Positions 33,505-44,869 of a DNA stretch of 64,000 bases are shown piece by piece. The notes under the pieces were generated by a model. The model saw only the letters and a list, made by a program, of their open reading frames with translations, had not been told where the DNA came from and ran no database searches. The stretch lies in assembly GCF_000204055.1 (NCBI RefSeq), contig NW_006768806.1, positions 159,677 through 223,676 on the forward strand, read 5' to 3'. The first letter of the stretch is position 1, and each line of letters starts with the position of its first letter. The stretch is from Melampsora larici-populina 98AG31 (taxonomy: Eukaryota; Basidiomycota; Pucciniomycetes; Pucciniales; Melampsoraceae). Position numbers and translations under genes: made by a program.

Positions 33505-34835
33505 TTATAATACAACTACAAAGGCTCATTCTGGGGTGAAGACGCTATGATATCAAAACCTTCTTGGTTTGATGCTTGATTGATGTTCAACAATATCTGT
33601 TTTTCTCTGGAAAACATAGGCACTTTCATCACTTTCTTTTCCTAATGAGCAAGATGTAGGGGTTTTCATCAGGTTTTCATCGCAATCCAACATAACAGGT
33701 CTCTCTCTGTAGACTTCACCTCTTTGTTTGGTTTCTATATTTTCCTCTTTGTTTTCTTTTAAGTATGGTGTTTATTGTGAATTGAGCTAGTTATGAGTAG
33801 CTTTCATCACTTCAATGTTGGTCTTCTCGTTGTTTTTCTTGTTTTCTTACAAACATCTTGTTTCTGGTAGATCAACATAGGGCTAGTTTTCAGCTATCAA
33901 CCAAGGATTTTACCTTAGTTGCTCGCTTTGAGTGCCACATGTAAGCCAATCCTTGGCCCTTGTCAATGCCTTGGATCAGCTCCTTAGATGCTCTGTTGCT
34001 TGAGGCCTAAACCCAATGACTCTTTGGCAAATATCTTGGCAGGATGTATGGCCATCTCAAAGGAACCCAGGCATCGAAACCTGGGTATAGCTTGAGTCTA
34101 GGTTGCCGAGTCTTCTGTATGATGCCATACTTTGTAGCATATTTTGTTCGTAATTATGCTTTTCATGGAGGCGAACATGTTTTTCCAGGTTTATCCTTAG
34201 AACATTCAGCAATGCCGCATCATGATCTGAAGGTGACATCATCTTTGTGTCAATTTCCATGATTAATGAACGACATGTTTTGCACTTGCTGGTGCCGCAA
34301 AAAGGAGAACCCGATCATAATGTATGCCCTTCACGTTATTCTGATGCACGCAGCAGGATCCATGAGAGGTCAATAGTTATCGTCATCAACTTGATTCGTG
34401 GTCACATCTCCTCGAGACATGTTTCTCTGATTGCCCCTTCTCTCGGTTTGAGCATATATGTGTACAGACAATTTTTGAATGTATCGACCCGAATTGAAAC
34501 GATCCGGACCCACTTTAAAGTTTTTTTTTGAATTTCGATTTCCGAATTTCAAAAAAACTTCCTGCAACCCAGCAACTCTCATTCTCAACTCATTTACGAT
34601 TCACTTCATAAAGGTAAATTCTTTATTTTCCTGTTAACTCTATTGTTTTCATCCTCATTTCCAATATAGTCAATGAAGCTGACGGATAGTTTGTTATCTG
34701 TTCTACTCCAATCTAAGCCTAATTAGGATAAGGTAGGCATCGTTGACCATCTTAAGCTTTGTCGATCGATCAACAGCTACTTGAAAGACGCTCCCAAATA
34801 ACCATCACTAATCTTCTCTCGTCGCCAGTCACAGT
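33505..34835. other. Intergenic, no gene established
   Basis: Holds the 3' region of the BIM1-like gene and the promoter of Gis2. A minus-strand frame at 34057-34260 has protein-like composition but no recognisable domain or partner exons. Confidence 0.4.
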
Positions 34836-36525
34836 ATGGCCAATCGAGGATGTTACAATTGCGGGGAGGGCACGTTACATTTCTTTTTCATACGTTTAAA
34901 CCAGTTTTAGTGAATGTCATACTAATCTCTGCACTTTATAATTTTGTTTTTTACACTATCTACTTCACTGACTTCTTTTGTCGATCGGCCTAACTTACAT
35001 CTTTTTACTTGCAAACAATTCGCATCAATGGTCGATATCTGCTTACCGCAATAAATCAAAATTCAAAAAATAAACCGCTGGCGAACACATTTTGATCGCG
35101 TGTGGTGTTGTGTCTTTGATCGGTTAATTTTTCGGGCGTCGATGTTCTGGGCATGAATTGCAATGTTCTGTGACGGCATTTATCATGTCTCTTTCAAAAA
35201 CACTCATGCTCATCTTCCACAATGCTCCCTTTATGCATTCCTTGTTACGTGTCGGTGGTTGAATTGATCTTTGTTCTCGTACCTTGTCGTGGGGAATCGT
35301 TTGGGGGTTGGTTTGGAATGATGGATCCGTGGATGCTTGTGGTGTTGGTGGTCGTGGTGCTATGATGGGGGTTGTGGTGGTGTGTCGTTGTTTACTACTC
35401 CTTGAACATTTCACCCTTTTTTGTGTTTTTCCCCCTGTCCGTCTATCATTCCACGTCACAATCATGATCTTGTGAATGCAAATGTTTCCAATCTCTACTT
35501 CGATCATCCGATACGCTGATCTTAATTTAACAGTGGGTCACATGGCTGCCGCCTGTCCCAAAGCCGGAACTCCCAGCTGCTACAACGTATGTGATGGATT
35601 GCATTGATTGTTGGTAATCCCCTGGGTCCAACTGATATGATCCTGCGCCGTGTAGTGTGGAGCCGATGGTCACATCTCTAAAGATTGTTCTAGCGCCCCC
35701 GTTCCTAAGAATTGTTACAATTGTGGCGAGAGCGGCCATATTGTGCGTAAATCTTGATTGTGTTAGACACTCATTGACCTTCCCTTCATTGACGCATACA
35801 ATTTGGTTTCTAGAGCCGTGATTGTCCTCAACAGTATCATGGTAACTCCGGTGGTGGTGGTGGCCGCGGTGGCGGAAACGGTGGTGGTCCTCAATGCTAT
35901 AAATGGTCTGCTTGACTTCATAAAAGCGGTTGAACCGCACTTGGACCTCGTGATTCAACTGATTGCCTTTGATTTCTCGTGTGTAGTGGTAAGGTTGGCC
36001 ACATCTCTCGCACTTGCACTCAAGCTGGCGAAAATTCAGGTGGGAGCTACGGAGGCAATTATCAATCAGGACGCGGTGGTGGTGGCTACAACAGTTTCAA
36101 CAACGGTTACGGTGGTGGAGGCGGTTCCACCAAATCCTGCTACGTTAGTCTTATTGTTCTGACTCTACTCTTGACCTAAATCCTCTCCGATCTTATGATA
36201 ACGTTTTGTTGTTGGACTGACATGACCTTGCTATACTTGAATTAGACATGTGGTGGAGTGGGCCATCTATCTCGAGACTGCGTTCAAGCACAAAAATGCT
36301 TCAATTGCGGTGAAGTCGGTCACGTCAGTCGAGATTGCTCCCAACCCCAATCAAAGACCTGTTACAACGTAAGTATATCCCGTATCTCTGTCCAGCCTTG
36401 GCTGTGAGACATCAATTCTTGAGCTAATCGAAGCAAAACCTCACCTCCCCTCTCAGTGCGGTGAAGCTGGACATATCAGCAAGGATTGCCCAACTGCACC
36501 TTCTGGCGATACTACTGCTGCTTAA
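34836..36525 (+). CDS. GIS2: Seven-CCHC-knuckle nucleic-acid-binding protein (Gis2/CNBP type), 204 aa
   Basis: Gis2/CNBP binds single-stranded RNA and DNA, associates with polysomes and stress granules and modulates translation. Seven exons: 34836-34869, 35534-35586, 35656-35742, 35814-35905, 35987-36143, 36246-36368, 36457-36525. All keep phase and yield seven Cx2Cx4Hx4C knuckles (CYNCGEVGHMAAAC, CYNCGADGHISKDC, CYNCGESGHISRDC, CYKCGKVGHISRTC, CYTCGGVGHLSRDC, CFNCGEVGHVSRDC, CYNCGEAGHISKDC). Gly-rich RGG-like linkers lie between knuckles 3-4 and 4-5. The first intron (34870-35533) is long and must start with GC rather than GT to keep the frame. Several introns fall at the same place in their knuckles, inside CYN|C. 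The call is very secure; the first intron's donor less so. Confidence 0.95.
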
Positions 36526-39500
36526 AATCATACCACTTGTTAAGTATCCTACCTTACTCGATAAAAAAAGACATAATGTCTATCATGTGTAGAGTGAAAT
36601 AAGGGAATATCTTGAAGAATCAACTTGGCTGAATTGATGTCAAGGATCTTATTAGTTGAATGTTCATATATATCCAATCTCTTCTTCACTCTTTTCTTAT
36701 TCCATGTGCTTTCTCTCTGGTCAATGTCCCAAAACTCAAGCAATTCCTTTTTTGAAAGTACATCAATTCAAAGCAAATTTTAACCCATACTCTTTCATGA
36801 TGTCCTTGGCATTCAAAGCTTATGCTCATTGTTGCCATAGTATGGTACACTACCAGGTTCAGGGACGACTAGCCAGTCCAAAGAGTGAGTAAAATAATGA
36901 AGGGTGCATGAAAAAAGAGATCCCATCTCATATACTAAAGTGCACCAAGGCTTAGGGCATGGGGTACAGAGATGACTATGCTGTTTGTTTTGAGACCTTG
37001 AAAAAAAATGAAATATCAGCTTGTAATGTGACTTGTGAAAAACAAATTACATCACAGGTGGGTTCTGTGTCTGAGAATTGCCAGACACAGATCTGAGAAT
37101 GGCTAGGTCCATATACACTGGTGTCCATATAAGGGTTGAGGACCTCCACCAACACTGAAACTTGGTGGCCTGTGGCCCGGTATCATTCAGGAAGACTTTG
37201 GCGCACCCAGCTTGACAGTCTAGCTGGACCATCAGATCATTTTTGACCACAGGCAGACCACCATTGACTGCCCTGGGTCAAACCAGGAGATATTCCCCAG
37301 GGCCAGTCCCTCAATTCCCAAACTTATTTTTTGCACAAGTCACCAATCTGCAAAAAACACTTGAAGGACCCCACCAACACAACTTCCTTCATGTAAGTCA
37401 CCAGCTTCATAAACCACCCACTCATAAAACCCTGTGAATTTTACTGACACAATTGTTCAGCAGGCATATCCTCACACCCCCAACATCATGTGCCAACTAG
37501 ATACCAATGCAGTGTGTGTAAAGGTGGACACAGCATGAGAATGTTGTAATCTCATGAGTCATGTGGCATCCAAGTCCCATCTAGACACAGTACAGGAATT
37601 GCCTGCTCAAGGGGTGGAATATAATACTTACCACCAGCAATTAAAAATGCTAGATCACAATCTCCATCACCACAATTGGACAACATCAACCACCATTTTG
37701 ACTTACTCCCAGCCACATAAAACTTTCTGATCCACCTTCCCCCCACCATTCCCCTCACACTCATCTGTGGACTTGATCTCAATTAAGCCAAGTCATTTGA
37801 CCTTGGCTGGGGTGAAAGATGGAGTTTGACAGGCTGTGTCAGCCTGAGACCTAAAACAGGTGGCTTTATGAGAATCATAGCTGAATAAATGTGTGCTTGC
37901 AATAGTTATTGAGGCTTTGTTACAGTATCTTACTGAAGTAAATTCAAGCCTAGAAGGTGAAGGTCAGTATTATTTGCACAAGGAGTGCGAATAGATTAAG
38001 AACCTAGTACTCACAATTATATTTGGTGATATAATTTTTGGTCTTCTTCAGACGGGTACGTTAGTACACCTGTCTCAGGGTAGATCTACTTCTACTTGAA
38101 TTGATAAGTGTAACTTTATCAAAATAAGATCTGTGAAGATGTTCAATGGAAGGTTATAGGTTCAAATGTGATCATTAAACAGTGAGACTTTATATAATCA
38201 GAGCGATAAAACAATAACGGATTTTACAAGAAACCACGGTATACATGAAAAGAAGAAAGGTATCAAAGATGCATTTCTAATTTAAAAGTGTTTGGCTGGG
38301 GTTGGTTGTAAAAAGGTTATAGAGTTTTACGGTCTAATGTTTTAAAATGCGGGTTGGTGATAAGATGATCCTCTTTCTTGAGATGTGTAAGAACCACTAC
38401 TTATATATCATTGTGCATACCTCTTTGTGATCTAACACACGAGGGATTGTTGCATGCGTTCATAAGGGTCCTTTTGTAACCAATGCAATGCTACTTGTTT
38501 CTGATCCCTTAGTCACATTCTTGGAATGTAACTAGGATCAAGGACTCAAGGAAACCTTCTTTGGATCAGGGTCTCCTGAAGTTCAAGTATGTCATCATGG
38601 ATTCTTTCAAGCTGATGTACATATGTATTGATATCATAACCATCAACATTTACATAGGCTATCTTTGTTATGCCCGAGTCTTTTTGGATGATACTTATGA
38701 CTGCCAATGGGAGTATTACCAAAATACTACTCATGGCTGACAGGCTGTGTCCAGCTTTTGCAGCACTTGCAAATGAAGTTGACAATGAACAGGCCCATGA
38801 ATGCTTGGATGAAAAATGTCTTTAAGAAGACATTGCCAAGTATTGAGTCCAAGCTGCTGCCAAGTGGTATCAATTCCAAAAATTCAAGGTCAGTTTGACA
38901 ATTACTTTTGTCACTCTGTCCCAGTATACTAAATTTTTAGAATGTGACAACAATTTTTGCTGCCTGGTTGATTAACTTGGTAGGGGTTTTTATTAGACCC
39001 TTCTTGGTTAGTTAAGTTTTGAATATATGAATTTTAATGATCACTAAATCCTCTTCGTCAATACCTTGTTCAACAAGGGTTTGACTAAGTTTTGATGTTT
39101 TTTTATCCACTCTTGAAACTTGAGTGTGAGATGTGAGGATCTTTCTTGTAACTTATGTGCAAGTTTCAAGAAAGTATATAGTGATTGTCTTTTAAATATC
39201 TTGTCTATCTGAGGAGTAAGTATGTTTACTCTCCAGGTTGACAATAAATCTGTACACACCTTGCAATGTGAATCAGAAATCATATGCCAGTAAACATCAA
39301 TGTCATTAATATAATTGGAAATAATTGACAAGGGAAACATAAGTCTTCATTGTGTAATTAACTTCTAACAGGGTGAATTCAGATAATTAGTGTTCTATCA
39401 AGCTTATTTGTGACAAGAAGAGGTTGACATGGCTGCAAAACTACTGTGTACCAAAGCTTCCAAGGGTGTCCAAGTGCAGGCAGTAGCCAGAACAGGAGAA

Positions 39501-41837
39501 TTTTGTGGAGGTTCCTTTTTACAGATCTTGAGGCAGGGATGCAGTGCTGTCCAAGTTTGATGCACTAGTTGGTTAAAAAGATTGTTTGTAATATGATCTC
39601 TCTTTGGGAGGTGCCTCGTGAAAATGGCAAATTTTGTTGTAAACGTATGTTTTGCAACTGTTGTGGCATGTGTGGTCTGCAATTTCATATCAAGTGGTTG
39701 TGCACAATGGTTTCAAAGTTTTCTTACAACAAAAACTTGCTGTATTGTTTCTCAAAGTTTGTGGAGGAAAGTGAGCCAGAACTGAGCAAATCAAGTTTTG
39801 ACTCAACTGCAAAGTCTTGAGCAAATTGGGTGTTTGCAGGTAAGTTGTGGAGCTGTGGGGCTGTGGCAGGCATGCCTAAATGCTCTCCAGTATTACAAAA
39901 TAACATAAACATACTGAAACAAAAGAATATGAATAGCTGCATAAGTTTACAGAAGCAAAATCAAATCTCAATGTTTCCTCCTTAAATCCCCTCTCTTATC
40001 CATGTTTACAACATCATTAAATATATACTTGTACTTCATTGAGCCATATCACTGTGCCCTTCTCAACCCTGCCAAATTTCATTTGCCTGTTTTGGCATTC
40101 ACAAGAAACTCACATTGTCCAGACTGATAGACCTGAGTGATGGATCATTCCAATAAAGGTAGAGTAATTTTTATTCCAGATGAATTTTGACATGGAGTGT
40201 TGACCAAGTGTACTATTCAATTCAGCTGTGTGTTTTCTCAAACTGTTGAAGGCAATTTGAAAGTGCCCACAAGGTGCCCACTCAGCTGTCTGCTATCCTG
40301 GCAGGCAAAAGCTCAGTGGGTGAGCAGAAGGCCACCCATCAGTTCAGGGAAGTAGACAGTCTTCAGGCCAACAAGACCCTCCCGTGGTGTAGAGGTAAAT
40401 GCAAATTCAAGGTATGTAGAAGTTCAGGCAGGTATCATATTTTTGTGTTGTGCAGTGGATATCTCCTGAAATGGGGTTTGTCCATGTTCTTCCATGAGAC
40501 TATCCAAAGTATGTACAGTGTAATTGCAAGTGTATGCAAGTGTGAGTGTATGGTTTTTTCCTTTCTTAAAAGACTTTTATTCCAATTGTCTCTCTGTATT
40601 CTGCAACAATGATCAACTTTAACATTTTGCCTTGACAAACTGGCTTCATCACCTTCATTCACAATCACACTCTTGTAATCTTGTGGCACATCTAAACATT
40701 TCCGCTCATTAGGAATAGAGCTAGTAGGCTGAATTGTCTCAACAGTAGGGGTATGGTATTAGATCTTTCATCACTCCCATCAATCATGCCATCACAAAAC
40801 ATAGGACTTTAAATGAGGCACAAAATGTGGAGCTAGTCCACAAAGGTGTGCCTCAAGTAGCTGGGAGATAGGTTCAAAAGCGAAGTGTTGATCAATTTCA
40901 CCAAGAACAATTAGTGATTCCCTTTTGAGCACCAATTAATCAATTAGCTGAATGACTTACCTCACTCCTGAACCAGAGTTCTGTGGATTGGAAATAGGAG
41001 AAGTTATAAAAGCAGCCAAGGCCTAAGTGCTTGTCCAAATTCTTTTCCTTTGCCTTGTCTATTTTTCATTACCCACTTTCACAACTTTTGCTAAACCTAT
41101 CAAAGTACAAATCACCGATCTATCTTCCTGTCTGATCATTCTTTAGAGTCTGATCCAAGGATTAATTAACAGATTTAAATCAAAGATAGATTAAATTTTT
41201 ATCCATCACTCCCTCCCTACAGACCTGGATTTCCCCCCCTTATATGGAAGAGTCTGGCTCCTGCCCACGTCTTTCTAAGAGGCTCCTCCCTTGAAGTTCT
41301 GCGATGGGGTAAGAAAACCCCCATCTGAGAACAAAGAGCCACTTGAACTAGCCATCTTTGAAAGAAAGATAAGAGAGGACTAGTGGACCACATCAAGTGT
41401 TTGATTTGAGTATTCATTCCTTGCAGCTTCGAATTCTCTGTCTCTATGACTTTCTTGCATCTCGTTGGGGCAAAGAAAGAATTCCAGATTTTCACGCATC
41501 TGTGACATCACACACAACATCGGCACTCCTGGGTTCATGTTTCGCAGGCTGGGCATCTATAGAAAAGCATGTGAAAGGCGTGCGCCTGTACCTGACACAG
41601 TGTGACAGGCAGTGAACAGACCACGGGTTTTATTCGGAAAGCAGATCGAACCCCCATTTTTTTGGTTGCTGTTGGACTTCCACCTTCTGCCAACTCGCCT
41701 CAGCCGAACGCTATAACTTGAAGATATACCGATAGACCAACTCCCCCGGTATACCGCATCTGGCCTTTCAAAAATCGATTCCGATCTCAAACGACCCTGA
41801 TCTGCTTTGCCGGAACAAATCATCCTACCTAGCGAGA
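36526..41837. other. Long gene-poor stretch, probably decayed repeats
   Basis: 5.3 kb with only short frames. The longest (40274-40612 plus, 39044-39340 minus, 39404-39688 minus, 37552-37782 minus) lack motifs I know and show no consistent splice partners. Small inverted repeats occur, for example GTGTCTGAGAATTGCCAGACAC near 37066 and CAGGCTGTGTCAGCCTG near 37829. TE relics are the likeliest content, without proof. The last few hundred bases hold the Pdx1 promoter. Confidence 0.4.
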
Positions 41838-43127
41838 ATGATTACACCTTTTGTCTTGAGAAGGGCCTCGTGCAATGTCTATGGCGGCATTCTTACTCGC
41901 CGGTCCGTTGCTCAAAAGCGTCAGTCTATCTCTGTGATAATTGTATCGTGGCGTTCACTGCTGTCTCATCGCATCCTGATATCTCAGCTCTTCTTTTTTC
42001 ATCTTGACAGCATTTCATAGCTCTACGTCCCCTAGGGCAATTTCACCACTTCGGATGCCAGCTCTCTCTCCTACTATGGAAAGTGGTCAAATTTCGAAAT
42101 GGAACCTCGACCCAGGAACAGCTTTTAGCGCTGGTGACATCCTGTTGACGGTTGAAACGGATAAGGCGGAGGTGGATGTTGAGGCTCAAGATGATGGTTA
42201 TATGGGTCAACACCTTGTACCGGCCCGTACGGCGGTCAAGGTGGGTGAAGTGATTGCAGTATTGGGTGAAGAGGCGGAAGATGTCAATAAATCAGTTGAG
42301 GTGCCAGAGGCTTGGAAATCGACTGGTGATTCCTCCGGATCCATTAAAACAGAAGATTCACAAAATAAGATCAAATCAACCGGAACGTCCGACGGTGCAT
42401 GTGCTTCAAGTTCATCGGACAACAAGAAATCCGCTGCTGAATTTGGAAATCTACATCCCACTGCAAAGATGCCGCTGAGTCCAGCTGTGTCACGCCTTCT
42501 GATCGAAAAGTAAGATTATATCACCATTCATGCACTCACAGTCGTTAATATTCCTCCCCTGTCATCACTGTAGCCAGATTAGCGATGCCACCGAGATTAA
42601 AGGTACAGGGTTGAATGGTCGGCTTACAAAAGGAGATGTTTTACTCCACCTTGGTAAAGTCTCTTCTCCTGTCGGCTCAGCACAGAATATGATAGACGAT
42701 GATGCACGCTCAAGGGCCTTGGAGAAATCAAGCCTCTCTTCAGCCACGTCCACATCTGATTTGAAGCCTCAACCAGTTCAGTGTTCCTTTCTCGGCTCTA
42801 AAGTCTGAACTTTGAGTTGACAATGTTCCTTAATTTGCGTAGCCAATTGACGGACCTACACTTCGTCGACTCATTACTGAGGGTCTGGCACTTGTTTCTC
42901 AATCTACAGAAACTCCTATACGTGAGTCAAATATCTTATGATGCAAGATTGGTCTTGGTTACATAAACTGACATGTTATTGTACATTGAGGAATAGCTTC
43001 AAAACCCTCTGCAAGCTTCTCATCAATTCTTGGAGATTACCATTCTATGATTCCTTTATCTACTCCCACCTCTTCTATCCCACCTCCGCCGACAAGGGAT
43101 ACATATCTAGATGGACTCAGTTCTTAA
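41838..43127 (+). CDS. PDX1: Pyruvate dehydrogenase complex E3-binding protein (protein X), 339 aa
   Basis: Pdx1 holds dihydrolipoamide dehydrogenase (E3) to the E2 core of the mitochondrial pyruvate dehydrogenase complex. Exons 41838-41919, 42011-42509, 42574-42802, 42843-42921 and 42997-43127 join in phase. The N-terminus MITPFVLRRASCNVYGGILT with RRSVAQK is a mitochondrial presequence. The lipoyl domain follows (LRMPALSPTMESGQISKW, ETDKAEVDVEAQDDG, with the lipoylated Lys in TDKAE). Then a Ser-rich linker and the peripheral-subunit-binding domain (LSPAVSRLLIEKNQISDATE, GTGLNGRLTKGDVLLHL). The C-terminus keeps IDGPTLRRLITEGLALVSQS and SFSSILGDY but has no acyltransferase catalytic domain with HxxxDG, which separates protein X from E2. 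The stop at 43125-43127 is supported by phase only. Confidence 0.93.
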
Positions 43128-44446
43128 ATAGAGTTGACTTTTGGGCAGTTTACAACCTTGAATTTGAACAAACAATTGACCAGCTCATTGCGAAGCACCC
43201 AAAGTATAGCGGGTTACATTCTTGTGTATACCCTTCCTTTTTTGTAATGTAACATTCATTGATAGGCGATTCAGGTAGACTTATAGGATTAGGTCTAGTC
43301 GAACTGCATTGCTGAAAAGCATTCACAGTTTTCAATCCTGATATTAGACATATCAGCTGTCTATCGACTTATCACTCAAGATTGATCCTTACGTAGAACC
43401 CATGAGGAGCGGCATGTTTAAGACCGAAATGACCCTACAGTCAGTGACTTACAAAGTTCATCACTCTTTCTATACATTGCTTGGAGTGCTTTCGAGCCGT
43501 AGGACTATCAAACAATGGTCTACGTACTGTATGTGCACCTGTCCGATACAAACCCTGGCTGTTGGCACAAAAATGTCAAGCTGAGCTTGATGGGCTTGGT
43601 GCCTCGGGAACGTAAGATTGTATGATTTAGATTGACCTTGCTGGGTACTGTCTATCGAGGAAGCAAGTGATGTTGCAAGCCCTCATGCAAGGTACCCGAG
43701 ATGGGATGAAGATGGTCACGATTCTATGAGCGTGCAGCGAGTTCCTAGCAGGATTCATCGACGACTTCAGTTGTACAAAACGTACAAATTCGTAGTCTCT
43801 GAATAATTGAAAGTATCCTTTTCAATCTTCTGTGCGTGGCTAATATCAGTAGACTATCTAGCTCAATAACCTACCCTTTGACGAGGAGAACCGGCCTTGG
43901 ATCTTGCGTTGCTTTGCATCAACTGCCGCTACCTGGTAGGACCAACTGCATGTCGAGGTGGATAGCATACTCGCAACTCTTGCCGACTTGATACCTTCGT
44001 AGCTCACCAATCAAGTAGTCTTTGCAATAATATGTGCGATATAAATTTAGGTACAGCTAACTGGCCAGGTTATAACACCTTCGATCAGGGGGTTTGAAAT
44101 AAAGACAACAGCTGATCGAGCTTCACATCCTTGATAAGAAGCGCACGATGGTCGCATTTTCGCTTTTACACTAAGTTGAGATCAGAGGAGCTTCAGAGCT
44201 TGCTAGTTGAGTGGGCCGATAGATAGGCGACCCCAATCAACCCTTATCACATTTCCCCAAAACTCGCTTTCAACTGACCAACAAAATGGTCGTTTTGCTC
44301 GATATAAAATCAGTATATAGCCCAAGAGAGTTGTGGGATGCCTGAGTGTCCTACACCCACTAGATCTAAGACCATCTACACAACAACGTCACCCAATCTT
44401 GGTCTCATCTGAGATAGACTTTCTATCGTGTTGGAATTATCTTGTC
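43128..44446. other. Intergenic; promoter of the secreted-protein gene
   Basis: No defensible gene. A TATA-like GATATAAAAT at about 44300 lies 150 bp upstream of the next start. Short frames such as 43402-43584 carry no motif. Confidence 0.4.
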
Positions 44447-44869
44447 ATGATGAATCGAGTGATCAGCATCGGCTTATTCATTTCATTTGCAATCCTTTGC
44501 GAGTATCAAGTCTCAGCTCTATGCCATGCACTTGGTCCAACTTGGGGAACTTTTCAACAAAGAACTGAATTAGATGATATCTTACCGGAAGTTTGTCGTC
44601 AATTATCAGGAATTTATCCACCGGAATCTTCGGCTTCGAGATGTATCAAAAGTACTATAACCGGGTATAGAAGATACGACTTTTATTGGAAAAATACTAT
44701 GACGGAAGAACGTGAACTTGATTATAATGAATGTATCGAATTCATTAGATCTGATATCAGATTTTGTCCTAGAGGTGCTAGTAACTTTAGGTCACCTGAT
44801 TGGTATTGGATGTCAGTTTCAAATTATAAAGCATCCTTTTTCTTTCTTCCCAATCCCAAAAAATTCTGA
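44447..44869 (+). CDS. Small secreted cysteine-containing protein, candidate effector, 140 aa
   Basis: The frame is open further upstream, but the ATG at 44447 gives a textbook signal peptide, MMNRVISIGLFISFAILCEY, with cleavage expected near VSA|LCHA. The mature part of about 115 residues has five cysteines (ALCHAL, EVCRQL, SRCIKS, NECIEF, RFCPRG) and many aromatic residues (RRYDFYW, SPDWYW). No enzyme motif or membrane segment is seen. This size, signal and cysteine spacing fit the lineage-specific secreted proteins of rusts, many of them candidate effectors. Function is unknown. The Lys/Phe-rich tail SFFFLPNPKKF may be a read-through of a lost splice donor or frameshift. Promoter TATA near 44300. 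Confidence 0.7.
   Translation: MMNRVISIGLFISFAILCEYQVSALCHALGPTWGTFQQRTELDDILPEVCRQLSGIYPPESSASRCIKSTITGYRRYDFYWKNTMTEERELDYNECIEFIRSDIRFCPRGASNFRSPDWYWMSVSNYKASFFFLPNPKKF

Noticed and set aside
35124..35507. 127-codon antisense frame
   Set aside because: It lies entirely in the first intron of the Gis2 gene and has no motif.
40274..40612. 112-codon plus frame as a gene
   Set aside because: No domain, no splice partners and composition like the surrounding non-coding DNA.
42011..43127. Dihydrolipoamide acetyltransferase (E2)
   Set aside because: Lipoyl and subunit-binding domains fit, but there is no catalytic acyltransferase domain, so protein X is the better call.
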